Assembly (NCBI RefSeq): GCF_000258515.1
Contig: NZ_AJLF01000003.1
Location: 40,317-104,316 of the forward strand
DNA: 64,000 nt
From: Thermococcus zilligii AN1
GTDB lineage: Archaea; Methanobacteriota_B; Thermococci; Thermococcales; Thermococcaceae
Direction of reading: 5' to 3'
Below, piece after piece: positions 26,232-37,945 of the stretch (its first letter is position 1; every line of letters begins with the position of its first letter). Position numbers and translations under genes: made by a program. The notes under the pieces are model-generated. The model was not told where the DNA came from, did not search any database, and saw only the letters and a list, made by a program, of their open reading frames with translations.

Positions 26232-27404
26232 ATGCGCGACTTCTACATCGCCCACGAGGAGGATATAAAGGCTGGAAAGACGACGGACGTCTACTTCATC
26301 AGGACGAAGAAGATACTGGAGGAAAAGGGCATCCACAGGAAGGTCTTCGCCGACGTTACAACCACTTCCCTCCCCAACGGCTGGAAGTGGGGTATTCTTG
26401 CCGGAGTTGAGGAGGTCGCAAAGCTTCTCGAAGGCCTCCCCGTGAACGTTTACGCCATGCCGGAGGGGACGGTATTCCACCCCTACGAGCCGGTTCTCCA
26501 GATAGAGGGCTACTACGAGGAGTTTGGAGTCTATGAGACGGCCCTGCTCGGGATGCTCAGCCAGGCCAGCGGGATAGCCACCGCGGCGCTGAGGATTAAG
26601 ATGGCGGCAAACTTCAAGCCGGTTTACTCCTTTGGCATAAGGCACATGCACCCCGCGATAGCCCCGATGATAGACCGCTCGGCCTTCATAGGGGGCTGCG
26701 ACGGCGTCTCCGGCGTCCTCGGGGCAGAGATGATCGGGGAGAAGCCCGCAGGGACCATGCCCCACGCCCTCATCATAACCGTCGGCGACCAGGTAAAGGC
26801 CTGGAAGTACTACGACGAGGTGGTTGAACCGGAGGCCCCGAGGACTGCCCTGGTTGATACTTTCTGCGATGAGAAGTTTGAGGCTTTGATGGCCGCCGAG
26901 GCGCTTGGCGAGAGGCTCAACGCGGTAAGGCTGGACACGCCGGGCTCAAGGAGGGGCAACTTCAGGCGCATAGTGGAAGAGGTCCGCTGGGAGCTCGATT
27001 TAAGGGGCTACAACTGGGTCAAGATCTTCGTCTCTGGGGGTCTAAACGAGGAGAGCATAAGGGAGATAGTTGACGTTGCCGATGCCTTCGGAGTCGGCTC
27101 TTCCATAGCCAGCGCGAAGCCGGTAGACTTCTCCCTCGACATAGTGGAGGTTGAAGGGAAGCCTGTAGCCAAGCGCGGAAAGTTCAGCGGGAGGAAGCAG
27201 GTCTACCGCTGTGAGAACGGCCACTACCACCGCGTTCCGGCGGATAAAAAGCTTGAACAGTGCCCGGTCTGCGGGGCAAAGGTCGAGCCGCTCCTTAAAC
27301 CACTCATAGAAAACGGTGAGATAGTCGCCGGGCTTCCGAAGGCGAGGGAGATAAGGGAGTACGTGCTGGAGCAGGCCAAAAAGTTCAACCTGACGCTTGA
27401 GTGA
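26232..27404 (+). CDS. Nicotinate phosphoribosyltransferase
   Basis: A 390-residue NAPRTase that makes nicotinate mononucleotide for NAD salvage. Characteristic segments are FYIAHEEDIKAGKTTDVYF, FADVTTTSLPNGWKWG, the FGIRHMHPAIAPMIDRSAFIGG active-site region, VKIFVSGGLNEESI and AFGVGSSIA. A C-terminal zinc-ribbon-like segment YRCENGHYHRVPADKKLEQCPVCGAK is present, as in other archaeal members. The ATG at 26232 follows GGTGGTGAAA; an ATG at 26220 lies just before that site and is less likely. It follows the UPF0282 gene by 46 bases. Confidence 0.93.
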   Translation: MRDFYIAHEEDIKAGKTTDVYFIRTKKILEEKGIHRKVFADVTTTSLPNGWKWGILAGVEEVAKLLEGLPVNVYAMPEGTVFHPYEPVLQIEGYYEEFGVYETALLGMLSQASGIATAALRIKMAANFKPVYSFGIRHMHPAIAPMIDRSAFIGGCDGVSGVLGAEMIGEKPAGTMPHALIITVGDQVKAWKYYDEVVEPEAPRTALVDTFCDEKFEALMAAEALGERLNAVRLDTPGSRRGNFRRIVEEVRWELDLRGYNWVKIFVSGGLNEESIREIVDVADAFGVGSSIASAKPVDFSLDIVEVEGKPVAKRGKFSGRKQVYRCENGHYHRVPADKKLEQCPVCGAKVEPLLKPLIENGEIVAGLPKAREIREYVLEQAKKFNLTLE

Positions 27405-27518
27405 TTTCTTTTCTGCCTTTTCGTTTCTTACCAAACCCAAAAAGCAGAGCAGGCACTGTAAACCGGCCACGAACACTTAAAAATCCACACAATCGACGAG
27501 AAGAAAAAAGAAGAGGCT

Positions 27519-27716
<198 letters not shown>

Positions 27717-27740
27717 TCACCGGGTTTAGATGAACCTGGG

Positions 27741-27758
27741 CTAATATAAACTTTTCGC
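27741..27758 (-). promoter_or_regulatory. Strong promoter of the ferredoxin gene
   Basis: The minus strand shows GGCGAAAAGTTTATATTAG, with BRE and TATA joined. The start of transcription is expected near 27720, about ten bases before the ATG at 27710, overlapping the ribosome binding site region. Confidence 0.65.
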
Positions 27759-27833
27759 CAGGAAAAAGACTGCAGGGACAGAATTCGCGGAAAGGAAAGC
27801 TGGACTTCGGTGTGCTGAAAAGGACAGATCAGT

Positions 27834-28370
27834 TCAGTAGAGGCCAAGCTTTTTCTTGTACTCCGGGCTTATCATGTCCGGACTCCAGGGCGGATCAAAG
27901 GTGAGCTCTATCTCGGCATCCTTAACGCCCGGAATCTCGAGTATCTTGTCCTCGACTGCCCTTAGAATCCACATCGTGAGGGGACAGCCTGGAGTCGTCA
28001 TCGTCATCTTGACGTAAACGGTGTTGTCCGGCCTTATCTCGAGCTCGTAAATCAGGCCGAGGTTAACGACATCGAGGCCTATCTCTGGGTCTATTACCTC
28101 TTTAAGCCTCTCTAATATCAGTTCCTTCGTGAGCTGAACGTTTTGGCCTTCAACCGCCTTCTCTTCCCGCTCGCGGTTTACGGTTATAAGGCCAACCCCT
28201 TCGAGCTTTCCAATTTCGGAGTGGAGCTTTATGAGGACGTTGTCTATGCTGGGCGTGTCCTTGGCGAGGGTAACCGTGACGTTGCCCCTCTCGTCCACCT
28301 CGATAGATTTGATGAACTTATCTTCAACTATGCCCCTAACGATCTTCTCAACCTCTTCCTTCGTGAGCAT
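27834..28370 (-). CDS. MIP18/DUF59 family iron-sulfur assembly protein
   Basis: A 178-residue protein. Its C-terminal ~100 residues are a MIP18 (DUF59) domain: ILERLKEVIDPEIGLDVVNLGLIYELEI, MTMTTPGCPLTMWI with the reactive Cys, and IELTFDPPWSPDMIS. The N-terminal ~75 residues form a second alpha/beta module (KEEVEKIVRGIVEDKFIKSIEV). Homologues (SufT, PaaD, CIA2) help insert Fe-S clusters. The ATG at 28370 follows GGTGAGGTTA; a GTG at 28379 lies inside that site. A nearby ferredoxin gene on the same strand fits an Fe-S theme, although the 124-base gap has a separate promoter. Confidence 0.88.
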   Translation of the reverse strand: MLTKEEVEKIVRGIVEDKFIKSIEVDERGNVTVTLAKDTPSIDNVLIKLHSEIGKLEGVGLITVNREREEKAVEGQNVQLTKELILERLKEVIDPEIGLDVVNLGLIYELEIRPDNTVYVKMTMTTPGCPLTMWILRAVEDKILEIPGVKDAEIELTFDPPWSPDMISPEYKKKLGLY

Positions 28371-28430
28371 TAACCTCACCTGCGGGAGTTTGGAAAGACA
28401 GATTTAAACCTTTTGGGTCAAAAGTGGGAA

Positions 28431-29168
28431 TTAGCGGGTGAGTATGTCCCTGATGAGTGCCTCGGCTATTTCTGGGGTTATTGCCCTTGCCCTGAGCTCG
28501 CGGAGGACGCGCTGGATTGCGAAGCGCTTTATGCCAGGGTAACGTCTGAAAGCCTCCCAGAGCAGAGGGCATCCAAAGCTCAGCTCGTACTTCTCGCCTA
28601 TGAGCTCTATTATCTCCGCTTTGTCGAGCTCCAAAAAGGCCGGAAGGTTGAGGATCACGAGCTTAGAGCGGTAGATTGAGATTAAGCCAGAGCTCAGAAG
28701 GTCACCGGAGGCGAGGATTTTTATCCCCCTCTCCCGTGCGTAGTCTTCAATGCTTTCCATGACCATGGAGTGGCACTTCCCGCATATCGGCGCCCCCTTC
28801 TCCATCTGGGCGTTTACAGCCTCGAGGTAGTTGGGAACCTCTATGAGGATTGCCCCCTCACTCCTGGCCTTTTCTATTACCTTTTCGTTCATCTGAGGTA
28901 GCTTCGCGGTGACTGGAACCACGTCAAAGCCGGCCCAGCGGAGGATTTTCAGCGAGGCGGTGCTGTCGGAGCCGGCTGAAAAGGCGAGGGCTATTTTTAC
29001 TCCCGTTGGGGAGCGGTCGAATTCCTTCCCGTAAAGGCGGTATTCTATCAAAGCTTTCAGGCGGGAATAAGCTATCTCTCCGATTTCCCCCCTAACCCCC
29101 TCGAGGGCCTCAAGGTTGTACTGCAGGCGGTAGCGCTTGACGAAATCTTCTCCAACAGGTTTCATCAT
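28431..29168 (-). CDS. PP-loop ATP pyrophosphatase family protein
   Basis: A 245-residue adenine-nucleotide alpha-hydrolase. The PP-loop is AFSAGSDSTASLKIL (SGGxDS with Ala/Gly exchange). Further segments are VVPVTAKLPQMNEKVI, the cysteine motif APICGKCHSMVMESI, ILASGDLLSSGL and a C-terminal ELSFGCPLL. Such proteins activate a tRNA base or carboxylate by adenylation, often for sulfur transfer; the CxxC suggests sulfur or zinc. The substrate is not known. It seems leaderless: a minus-strand TATA box CTTAATAAC (29191-29199) is 27 bases from the ATG at 29168, with no ribosome binding site. Confidence 0.82.
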   Translation of the reverse strand: MMKPVGEDFVKRYRLQYNLEALEGVRGEIGEIAYSRLKALIEYRLYGKEFDRSPTGVKIALAFSAGSDSTASLKILRWAGFDVVPVTAKLPQMNEKVIEKARSEGAILIEVPNYLEAVNAQMEKGAPICGKCHSMVMESIEDYARERGIKILASGDLLSSGLISIYRSKLVILNLPAFLELDKAEIIELIGEKYELSFGCPLLWEAFRRYPGIKRFAIQRVLRELRARAITPEIAEALIRDILTR

Positions 29169-29272
29169 CGAAGGCCAATCGCGGGACGAGTTATTAAGCT
29201 TGTCGCTGGGAAAACCTTAAAAGAGGCCCTCCTAACTCCTTTCCGCGTAAAATCCTTCTGGAGGTGCTTGCG

Positions 29273-30328
29273 ATGAGGGAGATAATCGAGAGGGTTAAGG
29301 AGAAGACGAGCATCCCCGTTTATGAGAGAACCGTCGAGAACGTTCTGAGCGCTATTCTGGCCAGCGGGGACGTTTGGAAGGTCGTTGACCTCAGCGAGGA
29401 GCCGCTTCCTCTCGTCGTTGCAGTGGTTACGGCTCTGTATGAGCTTGGCTATTTAGCCTTTGAGAACGACCAGGTGACCCTTACGAAGAAGGGCAAAGAG
29501 CTGGTGGAGAAATATGGCATCGGTCCGAGGGCCGATTACACATGCCGCCACTGCCAGGGCAAGACGGTTGAGCTGGACGCCTTCTCGGAGCTCCTCGCGG
29601 AGTTCAGGGAGCTAACGAAGGACAGACCCGAGCCACTTCACGAGTTTGACCAGGCCTACGTTACCCCCGAGACTACCGTGGCGAGGGTCGCCTTTATGCA
29701 CAGCAGGGGCGACCTCGATAACAAAGAGGTTTTCGTCCTCGGCGATGATGACCTAACCAGTGTGGCGCTGATGCTCAGCGGCCTTCCAAAGCGCATAGCC
29801 GTTTTAGATATCGACGAGAGGCTTACGAAATTCATAGAGAGGACCGCCGATGAGATAGGCTACGGGAACATCGAGATATTCACCTTCGACCTCAGAAAGC
29901 CCCTCCCGGACTACGCCCTCCGCAGGTTCGACACCTTCGTCACGGATCCGCCGGAGACAGTCTACGCCATCCGCTCCTTCATCGGAAGGGGAATAGCCAC
30001 CCTCAAGGGGCCTGGCTGCGCCGGCTACTTCGGCATAACGAGGAGGGAAAGCTCGATTGACAAGTGGAGGGACATACAGAGGGTTCTCCTCAACGAGTTC
30101 AACGTGGTCATCACAGACATCATCAGGAACTTCAACGAGTACGTCAACTGGGACTACGTTGAGGAGACGAGGGCATGGAGGCTTCTCCCGCTCAAGGTCA
30201 TGCCGGGCTACAACTGGTACAAGAGCTACATGTTCAGGATCCAGACCCTTGAGGGGTCAAAGGGCTTCGAGGGCGAGATAACCGTCGGCCAGGAGCTCTA
30301 CGACGATGAAGAATCGTCAACTACCTGA
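29273..30328 (+). CDS. bpsA: N4-bis(aminopropyl)spermidine synthase (branched-chain polyamine synthase)
   Basis: A 351-residue BpsA, which adds aminopropyl groups from decarboxylated SAM to spermidine, making the branched polyamines that let Thermococcus grow near 90 degrees. An N-terminal winged-helix-like region (about 1-85) is followed by a short zinc motif YTCRHCQGKTVE and an aminopropyltransferase Rossmann core: VFVLGDDDLTSVALMLSG, IAVLDIDERLTKFIE, DTFVTDPPETVYA. The ATG at 29273 follows GGAGGTGCTTGCG, and the length equals the T. kodakarensis enzyme. A TATA-like ACCTTAAAAG is near 29214. Confidence 0.95.
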   Translation: MREIIERVKEKTSIPVYERTVENVLSAILASGDVWKVVDLSEEPLPLVVAVVTALYELGYLAFENDQVTLTKKGKELVEKYGIGPRADYTCRHCQGKTVELDAFSELLAEFRELTKDRPEPLHEFDQAYVTPETTVARVAFMHSRGDLDNKEVFVLGDDDLTSVALMLSGLPKRIAVLDIDERLTKFIERTADEIGYGNIEIFTFDLRKPLPDYALRRFDTFVTDPPETVYAIRSFIGRGIATLKGPGCAGYFGITRRESSIDKWRDIQRVLLNEFNVVITDIIRNFNEYVNWDYVEETRAWRLLPLKVMPGYNWYKSYMFRIQTLEGSKGFEGEITVGQELYDDEESSTT

Positions 30329-30349
30329 TTGGAAAAGGAAAAGGGGCCT

Positions 30350-32092
30350 TTAGCTCCTTTTTCTGTTTTCGATCCAGATAACCGCGTACATTGCCAGGAA
30401 GAGCCCCGCTATAACTATCACCACGCGCACATACTCCGTTTTCTCCTGGGCCCATGGGCTTTCTGCCGTAAATCCCCCAACTTCGACTGCCTTTATCGTG
30501 AGGGGATTGTCTGATGGGTATATCACCACGTATCCGTCGAGTCCACTCGGGATTACTCCCCCCGTCGAGTTCCCGGCGTAGGTCCCGCCCTTTATCATGA
30601 GGAAAGTGGCGTTTTGAACCTCCGGCCCAATTTCTGGCAGATCCGCATAGAGGACTCTCCTCAGGAAGTCCACTCCCCTTTTGTAGAGGTCCGTGTTGTC
30701 TAATCCAGCAATCTGTAGATTCCACAGGATGCTGGCAGTTGTGGTTATCCCCGTCACCGATTGATGAGTGTAGGAAAAAGCTCCGTTGGGGTACTGCCTT
30801 TCCCTGAGCACGTTGAGGGTTACGTTGAACTCCCCATTCATCCCGAACTGCTTGAAGACCACCGCCGCCTGGGAGAAGTAGTAGGTCGGCGTTGAGTAGT
30901 ACAGCGGATCCCCTGTCTCGGGGTTCTTTTCGCTCAGCAACCATGTGAGGTTCTCTGAGAGGTATTCGAGGGACTTCTCGTAGTCATACGAGACGTTGAG
31001 GCTCTTTAAAACCCATACTACGTAGGCCGTGTTGTAGAAGTCCCCCCAGCTCCCGTTCTCTGAGTTGGTAATGAGGTACTCAACCTCGCCGCTGTAATGC
31101 TCGTTGAGGAGCGCCTTTACCCGGGCAACTTCTGCAACCTGCCACGGGAGCAGTGAAGTGTAGTTTTCGGGGAGTTCCGGCCGCTTTGAGCAGAGCAGGT
31201 AATAGTGGGCGTAGACGGCCTTCTGCCACTCTTCTTCAGTTAGCGGTATCCCCTCTAAATACGGGCAGGCCGTCCCCCTGAGCTCCTCGAAGCCCTTTAT
31301 TCTTGAGACATCGAGGAGATCCAAGACGCGGTAGTGTAGCTTTCCCCAGAAGCCGAAGTGTTCCATTTCCATGAGCTTTTCTTTGTATCTCTCCTCACCG
31401 GTTGCGTAGAGGGCCATCGCAGTGGCCATTGGCGTGGAAAAATCTTCGCTCAGGGAGACCTTTTCCCCAAGATAGGCCAGGGCGAACGCCCTGTAAGCCG
31501 CCAGCTCACCTTCCATCTTCAGACCCTTGAGGTCGTTCTTATCCCCAAGCGCGATGTCTCTGAAAATTCTCTCCTCATCGTTTTGCGGCCCGTTGAGCTC
31601 TAACCATCCGATGGCCCTGTTCAGGCCTTTCTTCAGTTGCTCCCTGAGCCCTGGCATCTCGGTGGTGAGGTACTTGCTCTGCAGGACTTCTTTTAGGGCA
31701 ACCGCGGCCAATGCTGTATCGATGTAGTCATTCCAGGATCCATCGGGGTTCTGTTTGTAAATAAGCCAGTACGCGGCACTGTTTATGACGTCCCCATACC
31801 TTCCCCTGGCTACGCTCTCCCCCCTTATGAGTGCCATAATGGCCATTGCAGTGTATTTGGCCTCGTGGTCCTCTCCGTAGGCGTAGCCCCACGAGTCGAA
31901 GGGCGTCCTTATTGCCATAAGCCATTCGCAGCCTTCCAGGACTTTTTCATACTCCCCCACCTTGTACATGGCCAGAACCGCAAAAGCTGTATCCGGAACC
32001 GTGGGTTCGTAAACGTAGGGCCTGATTTCAGCGAAGGCTAAGGTGGAAGAGTATGCCAGCAGAATGAGCACTACCGCGAGAATTCTCTTCAT
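30350..32092 (-). CDS. Secreted, membrane-anchored alpha/alpha-toroid (squalene cyclase/prenyltransferase-like) protein
   Basis: A 580-residue surface protein. It has a signal peptide (MKRILAVVLILLAYSSTLAFA), a long extracellular part built of toroid repeats typical of terpenoid cyclases and protein prenyltransferases (DSWGYAYGEDHEAKYTAMA, NPDGSWNDYIDTALAAVAL, NGSWGDFYNTAYVVWVL, YPNGAFSYTHQSVTGITTT), and a C-terminal membrane helix (VVIVIAGLFLAMYAVIWI) with a basic tail. No DxDD or zinc triad of active cyclases is evident, so it is probably a binding or scaffolding protein, perhaps protease-related like alpha-2-macroglobulin toroid domains. The ATG at 32092 follows GAGGTGGTTGGG. It lies 42 bases after the subtilase gene on the same strand. 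Confidence 0.8.
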   Translation of the reverse strand: MKRILAVVLILLAYSSTLAFAEIRPYVYEPTVPDTAFAVLAMYKVGEYEKVLEGCEWLMAIRTPFDSWGYAYGEDHEAKYTAMAIMALIRGESVARGRYGDVINSAAYWLIYKQNPDGSWNDYIDTALAAVALKEVLQSKYLTTEMPGLREQLKKGLNRAIGWLELNGPQNDEERIFRDIALGDKNDLKGLKMEGELAAYRAFALAYLGEKVSLSEDFSTPMATAMALYATGEERYKEKLMEMEHFGFWGKLHYRVLDLLDVSRIKGFEELRGTACPYLEGIPLTEEEWQKAVYAHYYLLCSKRPELPENYTSLLPWQVAEVARVKALLNEHYSGEVEYLITNSENGSWGDFYNTAYVVWVLKSLNVSYDYEKSLEYLSENLTWLLSEKNPETGDPLYYSTPTYYFSQAAVVFKQFGMNGEFNVTLNVLRERQYPNGAFSYTHQSVTGITTTASILWNLQIAGLDNTDLYKRGVDFLRRVLYADLPEIGPEVQNATFLMIKGGTYAGNSTGGVIPSGLDGYVVIYPSDNPLTIKAVEVGGFTAESPWAQEKTEYVRVVIVIAGLFLAMYAVIWIENRKRS

Positions 32093-32134
32093 CCCAACCA
32101 CCTCAAGGGAGAAAAAAGAGGGAATTAAAAGGCT

Positions 32135-33796
<1,662 letters not shown>

Positions 33797-33803
33797 TCAG
33801 GCA

Positions 33804-33861
33804 CTCCAATGGGCATTGCAGTTTATAAATTTTGCGCCAAGTTGGGGTATCTCCAATGGGC
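33804..33861 (-). promoter_or_regulatory. Subtilase promoter bracketed by a direct repeat
   Basis: The TATA box (minus strand AATTTATAAAC, 33821-33831) is flanked by two copies of the 11-base sequence CTCCAATGGGC (plus strand 33804-33814 and 33851-33861), spaced 47 bases. One copy covers the predicted start of transcription and the other lies upstream of the BRE, a layout expected for a repressor operator. No known Thermococcales regulator motif is recognised. Confidence 0.5.
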
Positions 33862-33953
33862 GAGAGAAAATATGGCGGGCTCGGATTTTCCTTATCAACC
33901 CCTAAAAAACCCTGAGCTAAGAGGTTGCCTCAGCGGAAAAAAGGGCAGAAAGC

Positions 33954-35690
33954 TCACGGGAGCTTCAAAAGCGCCCACAGGGGCCTGTGGTCGGAGACTT
34001 CAACATCGCAGAGGCAACCGTAGTCCTTCACTTCCGCGGCCCAGTCCTTTTTGAGGAGGATGTAGTCTATGTTCTCGATGTCTACGTTGCCCCAGTTGAA
34101 GGTGTAGGGCGGCCTCTTCTCGAAGGCATCGCGGTAGTCGCGGGTTAGTATCTCTATGGCCCTTTCGTGGGGCTCGGCGTTGGTGTCGCCGGCTATAATC
34201 TGGGCAACGGGTGAAGCTTTGGCGAAGCTTAACAGCTCTTCTGCCTGCATCGCGCGCTCTTCCTCGCTCAGTCCCATGTGGACGTTGACGATGGTAATCC
34301 CGGGCTCCTCTATCGAGACCTTCTGGGCTGGTCTGGCCTGGCCGACGCTCTTCAGGTTGAGCTCACCCTCGGTCCTCATGTGCCAGTGGGAGAAGACAGC
34401 TATGCCGTAGGTGCCCTCAAGGGCGGGCTTGTATTCGTAAGCGTAACCGAGGTATGCTGATATAATCAGCGGCACGTCCTGATAGCCGTTCCCTATCATC
34501 CCGCCGACGACCTCCTGGGCGGCCCAGATGTCCGGTTTCTGCTCCCTGAGGAGGTTCACGAGCTCGTAGCCGTTGAAGGTTCCCCTGTAGGGCCCGAACC
34601 CCTGGTGGACGTTGTATGTCCAGATTAAAACCTCCTTCTTTGCCGGCTCGTAGACCGGGCCAGCATTGAAGAGCGCCAGCACTATAACGGCCATTGCTAC
34701 AAGACCGGCCAGGGAGCCTGCGATCTCCTTTACACTTGGAAGCTCGACCTCGACGTTCCTCCTGTAGGAGCTCAGGGCGTATATAACCGCCGCGGCCAGA
34801 ATTAGGGCTTCAAGCCTGTCCTCCATGAAGGCCAGGCCTATGTCCCTCCCGATGTATGCGCCCAGCGCAAGGGTCGCAACGAGGAAAAGGTAAACGGCCC
34901 CGATGACCCCTCCTCTACTTCCCTTCGCGCTTTCAAGGAGTGCCACCGTCGAGGCGAGGGCCAGGGGAAGGCCTACGAGGCCGGCGGGCTTCACGAAGAG
35001 GGATGCCGAGCCGAGGACCAGCAGAGTAGCTGCGAGGCCCGGCTTCTTCGAAAGGAACTGGCCCAGCAGGATGGCAAGAGCGACCACGAAGGAGAAGCCC
35101 ACGAACTGGGGGAGATAGTAGACGTTAACGCCGGAGTAGCGCATGATGGCGTTTGGATAGATGAGGCCCAGTTCGAGCAGGGCCGCGAAGGCGTAGAGGC
35201 CGAAGCCGGGCTTTTTCAGCGTTCCTGGCTCCCTCCAGAGGGCGTAGGCTCCGGGGAGAAGCAGCAGCGCGAGGATAACCCTCGTGTGCGGGAAGTCAAT
35301 GGGTTCGCCCCCAACGGCCAGGACGCGGAGGCTCAAATCGGCCACGAGCCCCATGGCGAGATATTTCACCTCAACCTCCTTGGCGAGTGCGAGGGCTATG
35401 GGGATGGCAAAGGCCGCTATGAGGTGGGTGTACTCCGTCGCGTCCGTTGCCAGGGAAGCGAGCGCATAGATGGTCATTATTACCGCTCCGGCCTTTCTGC
35501 TCAGCCTTCCAACGAGGAGGGCCGCTATGATGAAGAGGAGTATCCCCATCCCTGAGGGGAAGTTAACGCCGTAAAAGAACGTTTTTTCGAGGCTTGAGTA
35601 AGCCCCGGCCACGAAGACCCTCAGCGATGAGGCCAGGAGAACCCCTGTCCCGAGCCCGAGCAGGATTTTATCCCTCTCCCCTACCTTCAT
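33954..35690 (-). CDS. Membrane protein with C-terminal endonuclease/exonuclease/phosphatase domain
   Basis: A 578-residue fusion. Residues 1 to about 340 hold around ten membrane helices. Residues from about 350 on form an EEP (DNase I-like) domain with all signature motifs: IWTYNVHQGFGPYRGTF, WAAQEVVGG, IVNVHMGLS, IIAGDTNAEP, DIENIDYILL and VSDHRPLWA. The C-terminal catalytic part probably faces outward. Homologues act on phospholipids, sugar phosphates or nucleic acids; the substrate is unknown. It starts at ATG 35690 without a striking ribosome binding site; GGAGG lies a few bases upstream. It lies on the strand of the subtilase gene but is separated by a promoter. Confidence 0.85.
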   Translation of the reverse strand: MKVGERDKILLGLGTGVLLASSLRVFVAGAYSSLEKTFFYGVNFPSGMGILLFIIAALLVGRLSRKAGAVIMTIYALASLATDATEYTHLIAAFAIPIALALAKEVEVKYLAMGLVADLSLRVLAVGGEPIDFPHTRVILALLLLPGAYALWREPGTLKKPGFGLYAFAALLELGLIYPNAIMRYSGVNVYYLPQFVGFSFVVALAILLGQFLSKKPGLAATLLVLGSASLFVKPAGLVGLPLALASTVALLESAKGSRGGVIGAVYLFLVATLALGAYIGRDIGLAFMEDRLEALILAAAVIYALSSYRRNVEVELPSVKEIAGSLAGLVAMAVIVLALFNAGPVYEPAKKEVLIWTYNVHQGFGPYRGTFNGYELVNLLREQKPDIWAAQEVVGGMIGNGYQDVPLIISAYLGYAYEYKPALEGTYGIAVFSHWHMRTEGELNLKSVGQARPAQKVSIEEPGITIVNVHMGLSEEERAMQAEELLSFAKASPVAQIIAGDTNAEPHERAIEILTRDYRDAFEKRPPYTFNWGNVDIENIDYILLKKDWAAEVKDYGCLCDVEVSDHRPLWALLKLP

Positions 35691-35768
35691 CCTCCATCAC
35701 CTAAAACTTAAGCTGTTGGAAGGGCAGTTAAACCTTGCTGATGCTTCAACGGCAATAGAAAAGAAAGC

Positions 35769-37088
35769 TCAGCGGAACCTTCTGAGGGCCATCTCCGCCG
35801 CTACCGTTATCGGGTCGATTGTCGGGCTTATCGGCGGGGCGTAGGCGGTCTCGAGGTAGGCCACATCCTCGACCGTTGCACCCTTCTGTGCCAGGGCTGA
35901 AAGCGTCATTATCCTGCCCCAGACGCGCTCGCCGCCGACTATCTGCGCCCCGATAAGCTTCCCGTCGGACTTCCTGAATATCAGCTTCACCGTTATCGGC
36001 TTGCCCCCCGGGTAGTACTCTGGCCTGGTCGAGCCCTTGAACTTGCCGGTAACTACCTCAATGCCCTCTTTCTCCGCCCTCTCCTCAGTTATGCCAAAGG
36101 TGCCTACCTCAAGGCCGAAGAGCTCGGTTATCGCCGTGTTGAAGACGGGCCTGAAGGAAACTTCCTCACCAGCTATGTGCTCTGCGGCAACCTTTGCCAT
36201 TCTAACCGCCGAGGTTCCGAGCTGGCTGAGGGTCCCCTGCCCGGTAACCGCATCAATGACCTCCGCACAGTCGCCTATCGCGTAAATGTCCGGATCACTC
36301 GTCTGGAGGTGCTCGTTGACCACTATTCCCCTGTTGACTTTGAGGCCCGCCTTCTTGGCCAGGTCAACGTTTGCCCTTACTCCAGTGGCAACTAAAACGA
36401 GGTCTGCAGGAACCTCCTCCTCACCGATCTTAACGGCCTTAACCGGGCTTCCGATTATCTCGCTGACGGCAGCTCCAAAGCGGAATGAAACGCCGTGCTC
36501 CTCCATTTCTGCCTGAACAAGCTTTGCAGTGTCCCTGTCGAGCATCGTGGGCATGAGCCTGTCCATCAGCTCTACCACGAGCACTTCCATGCCGAGTTTG
36601 GCGAGGGCTTCGGCCCCTTCGAGGCCTATTAAGCCGGCGCCGATTACGACGGCCTTCCGGGGTTTCTTCTCGGCTATGTAGGATTTAATCCTGCGCACGT
36701 CGTCGAGGCTCTTGAGGGTGAAAACGCCTTCGTTCTCAACGCCCTTTACCGGCGGGATGAAGGCCTTTGAGCCGACCGCTAAGACGAGCCTGTCGTAGGG
36801 AACCTCGCCCTTATCCGTTATCACGACCTTCCTCCCGCGGTCTATCTCCTTGGCCTCCGTGTTCAGCATGAGGTTTATCTTCTGCTTTTCATAGAACTCG
36901 TTCGGGAAGACGATGACGTCTTCGGGCTTCTCAATCGTCCCGCTTATCACGTGGGGGAGCGCGCACGGGGAATACTGCATCGTCGGTTCCTTCCCGATGA
37001 CGGTTATCTCAGCTTCTCTGTCGAGCTTGCGCATGAAGAGGGCAAAGTTGCTCCCCGCTGTGCCAGAACCGACAACCACGATTTTCAT
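35769..37088 (-). CDS. NADH oxidase / CoA-disulfide reductase-type flavoprotein
   Basis: A 439-residue member of the single-cysteine disulfide reductase family. FAD motif VVVGSGTAGSNFA at the N terminus, active Cys42 in TMQYSPCALPHVISG, NAD(P)H motif VVIGAGLIGLEGAEALAKLG, and IYAIGDCAEV; a dimerisation domain follows with LSQLGTSAVRMAKVAAEHI. Thermococcales homologues include CoA-disulfide reductase, NADH oxidase and the NSR sulfur reductase, which cannot be told apart with certainty from sequence. No SurR-type site was found in its promoter (TATA CTTTTATACC, minus strand near 37121-37132), which argues mildly against the sulfur-induced NSR. The ATG at 37088 follows GGTGGTGTAC. Confidence 0.88.
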   Translation of the reverse strand: MKIVVVGSGTAGSNFALFMRKLDREAEITVIGKEPTMQYSPCALPHVISGTIEKPEDVIVFPNEFYEKQKINLMLNTEAKEIDRGRKVVITDKGEVPYDRLVLAVGSKAFIPPVKGVENEGVFTLKSLDDVRRIKSYIAEKKPRKAVVIGAGLIGLEGAEALAKLGMEVLVVELMDRLMPTMLDRDTAKLVQAEMEEHGVSFRFGAAVSEIIGSPVKAVKIGEEEVPADLVLVATGVRANVDLAKKAGLKVNRGIVVNEHLQTSDPDIYAIGDCAEVIDAVTGQGTLSQLGTSAVRMAKVAAEHIAGEEVSFRPVFNTAITELFGLEVGTFGITEERAEKEGIEVVTGKFKGSTRPEYYPGGKPITVKLIFRKSDGKLIGAQIVGGERVWGRIMTLSALAQKGATVEDVAYLETAYAPPISPTIDPITVAAEMALRRFR

Positions 37089-37184
37089 GTACACCACCGG
37101 TGGAAAAAGGGAAAAGGGGTATAAAAGGGTTAGCCCGGCGGCCGGCTTTCCGGCGACATTGGAGCCGGGAAAGGGGGAAGAGGT

Positions 37185-37892
<708 letters not shown>

Positions 37893-37945
37893 TTATAACC
37901 TTTTTCTTGCCGCGGATGTGGCAAAAATTGGAAAGGAACGGGGAA

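Noticed and set aside
30300..30330. C box-like ATGAAGA, 12 bases and CTGA at the end of bpsA, suggesting a C/D sRNA half
   Set aside because: Only one box pair is present; no second C/D pair or terminal stem could be found, and CTGA includes the stop codon.
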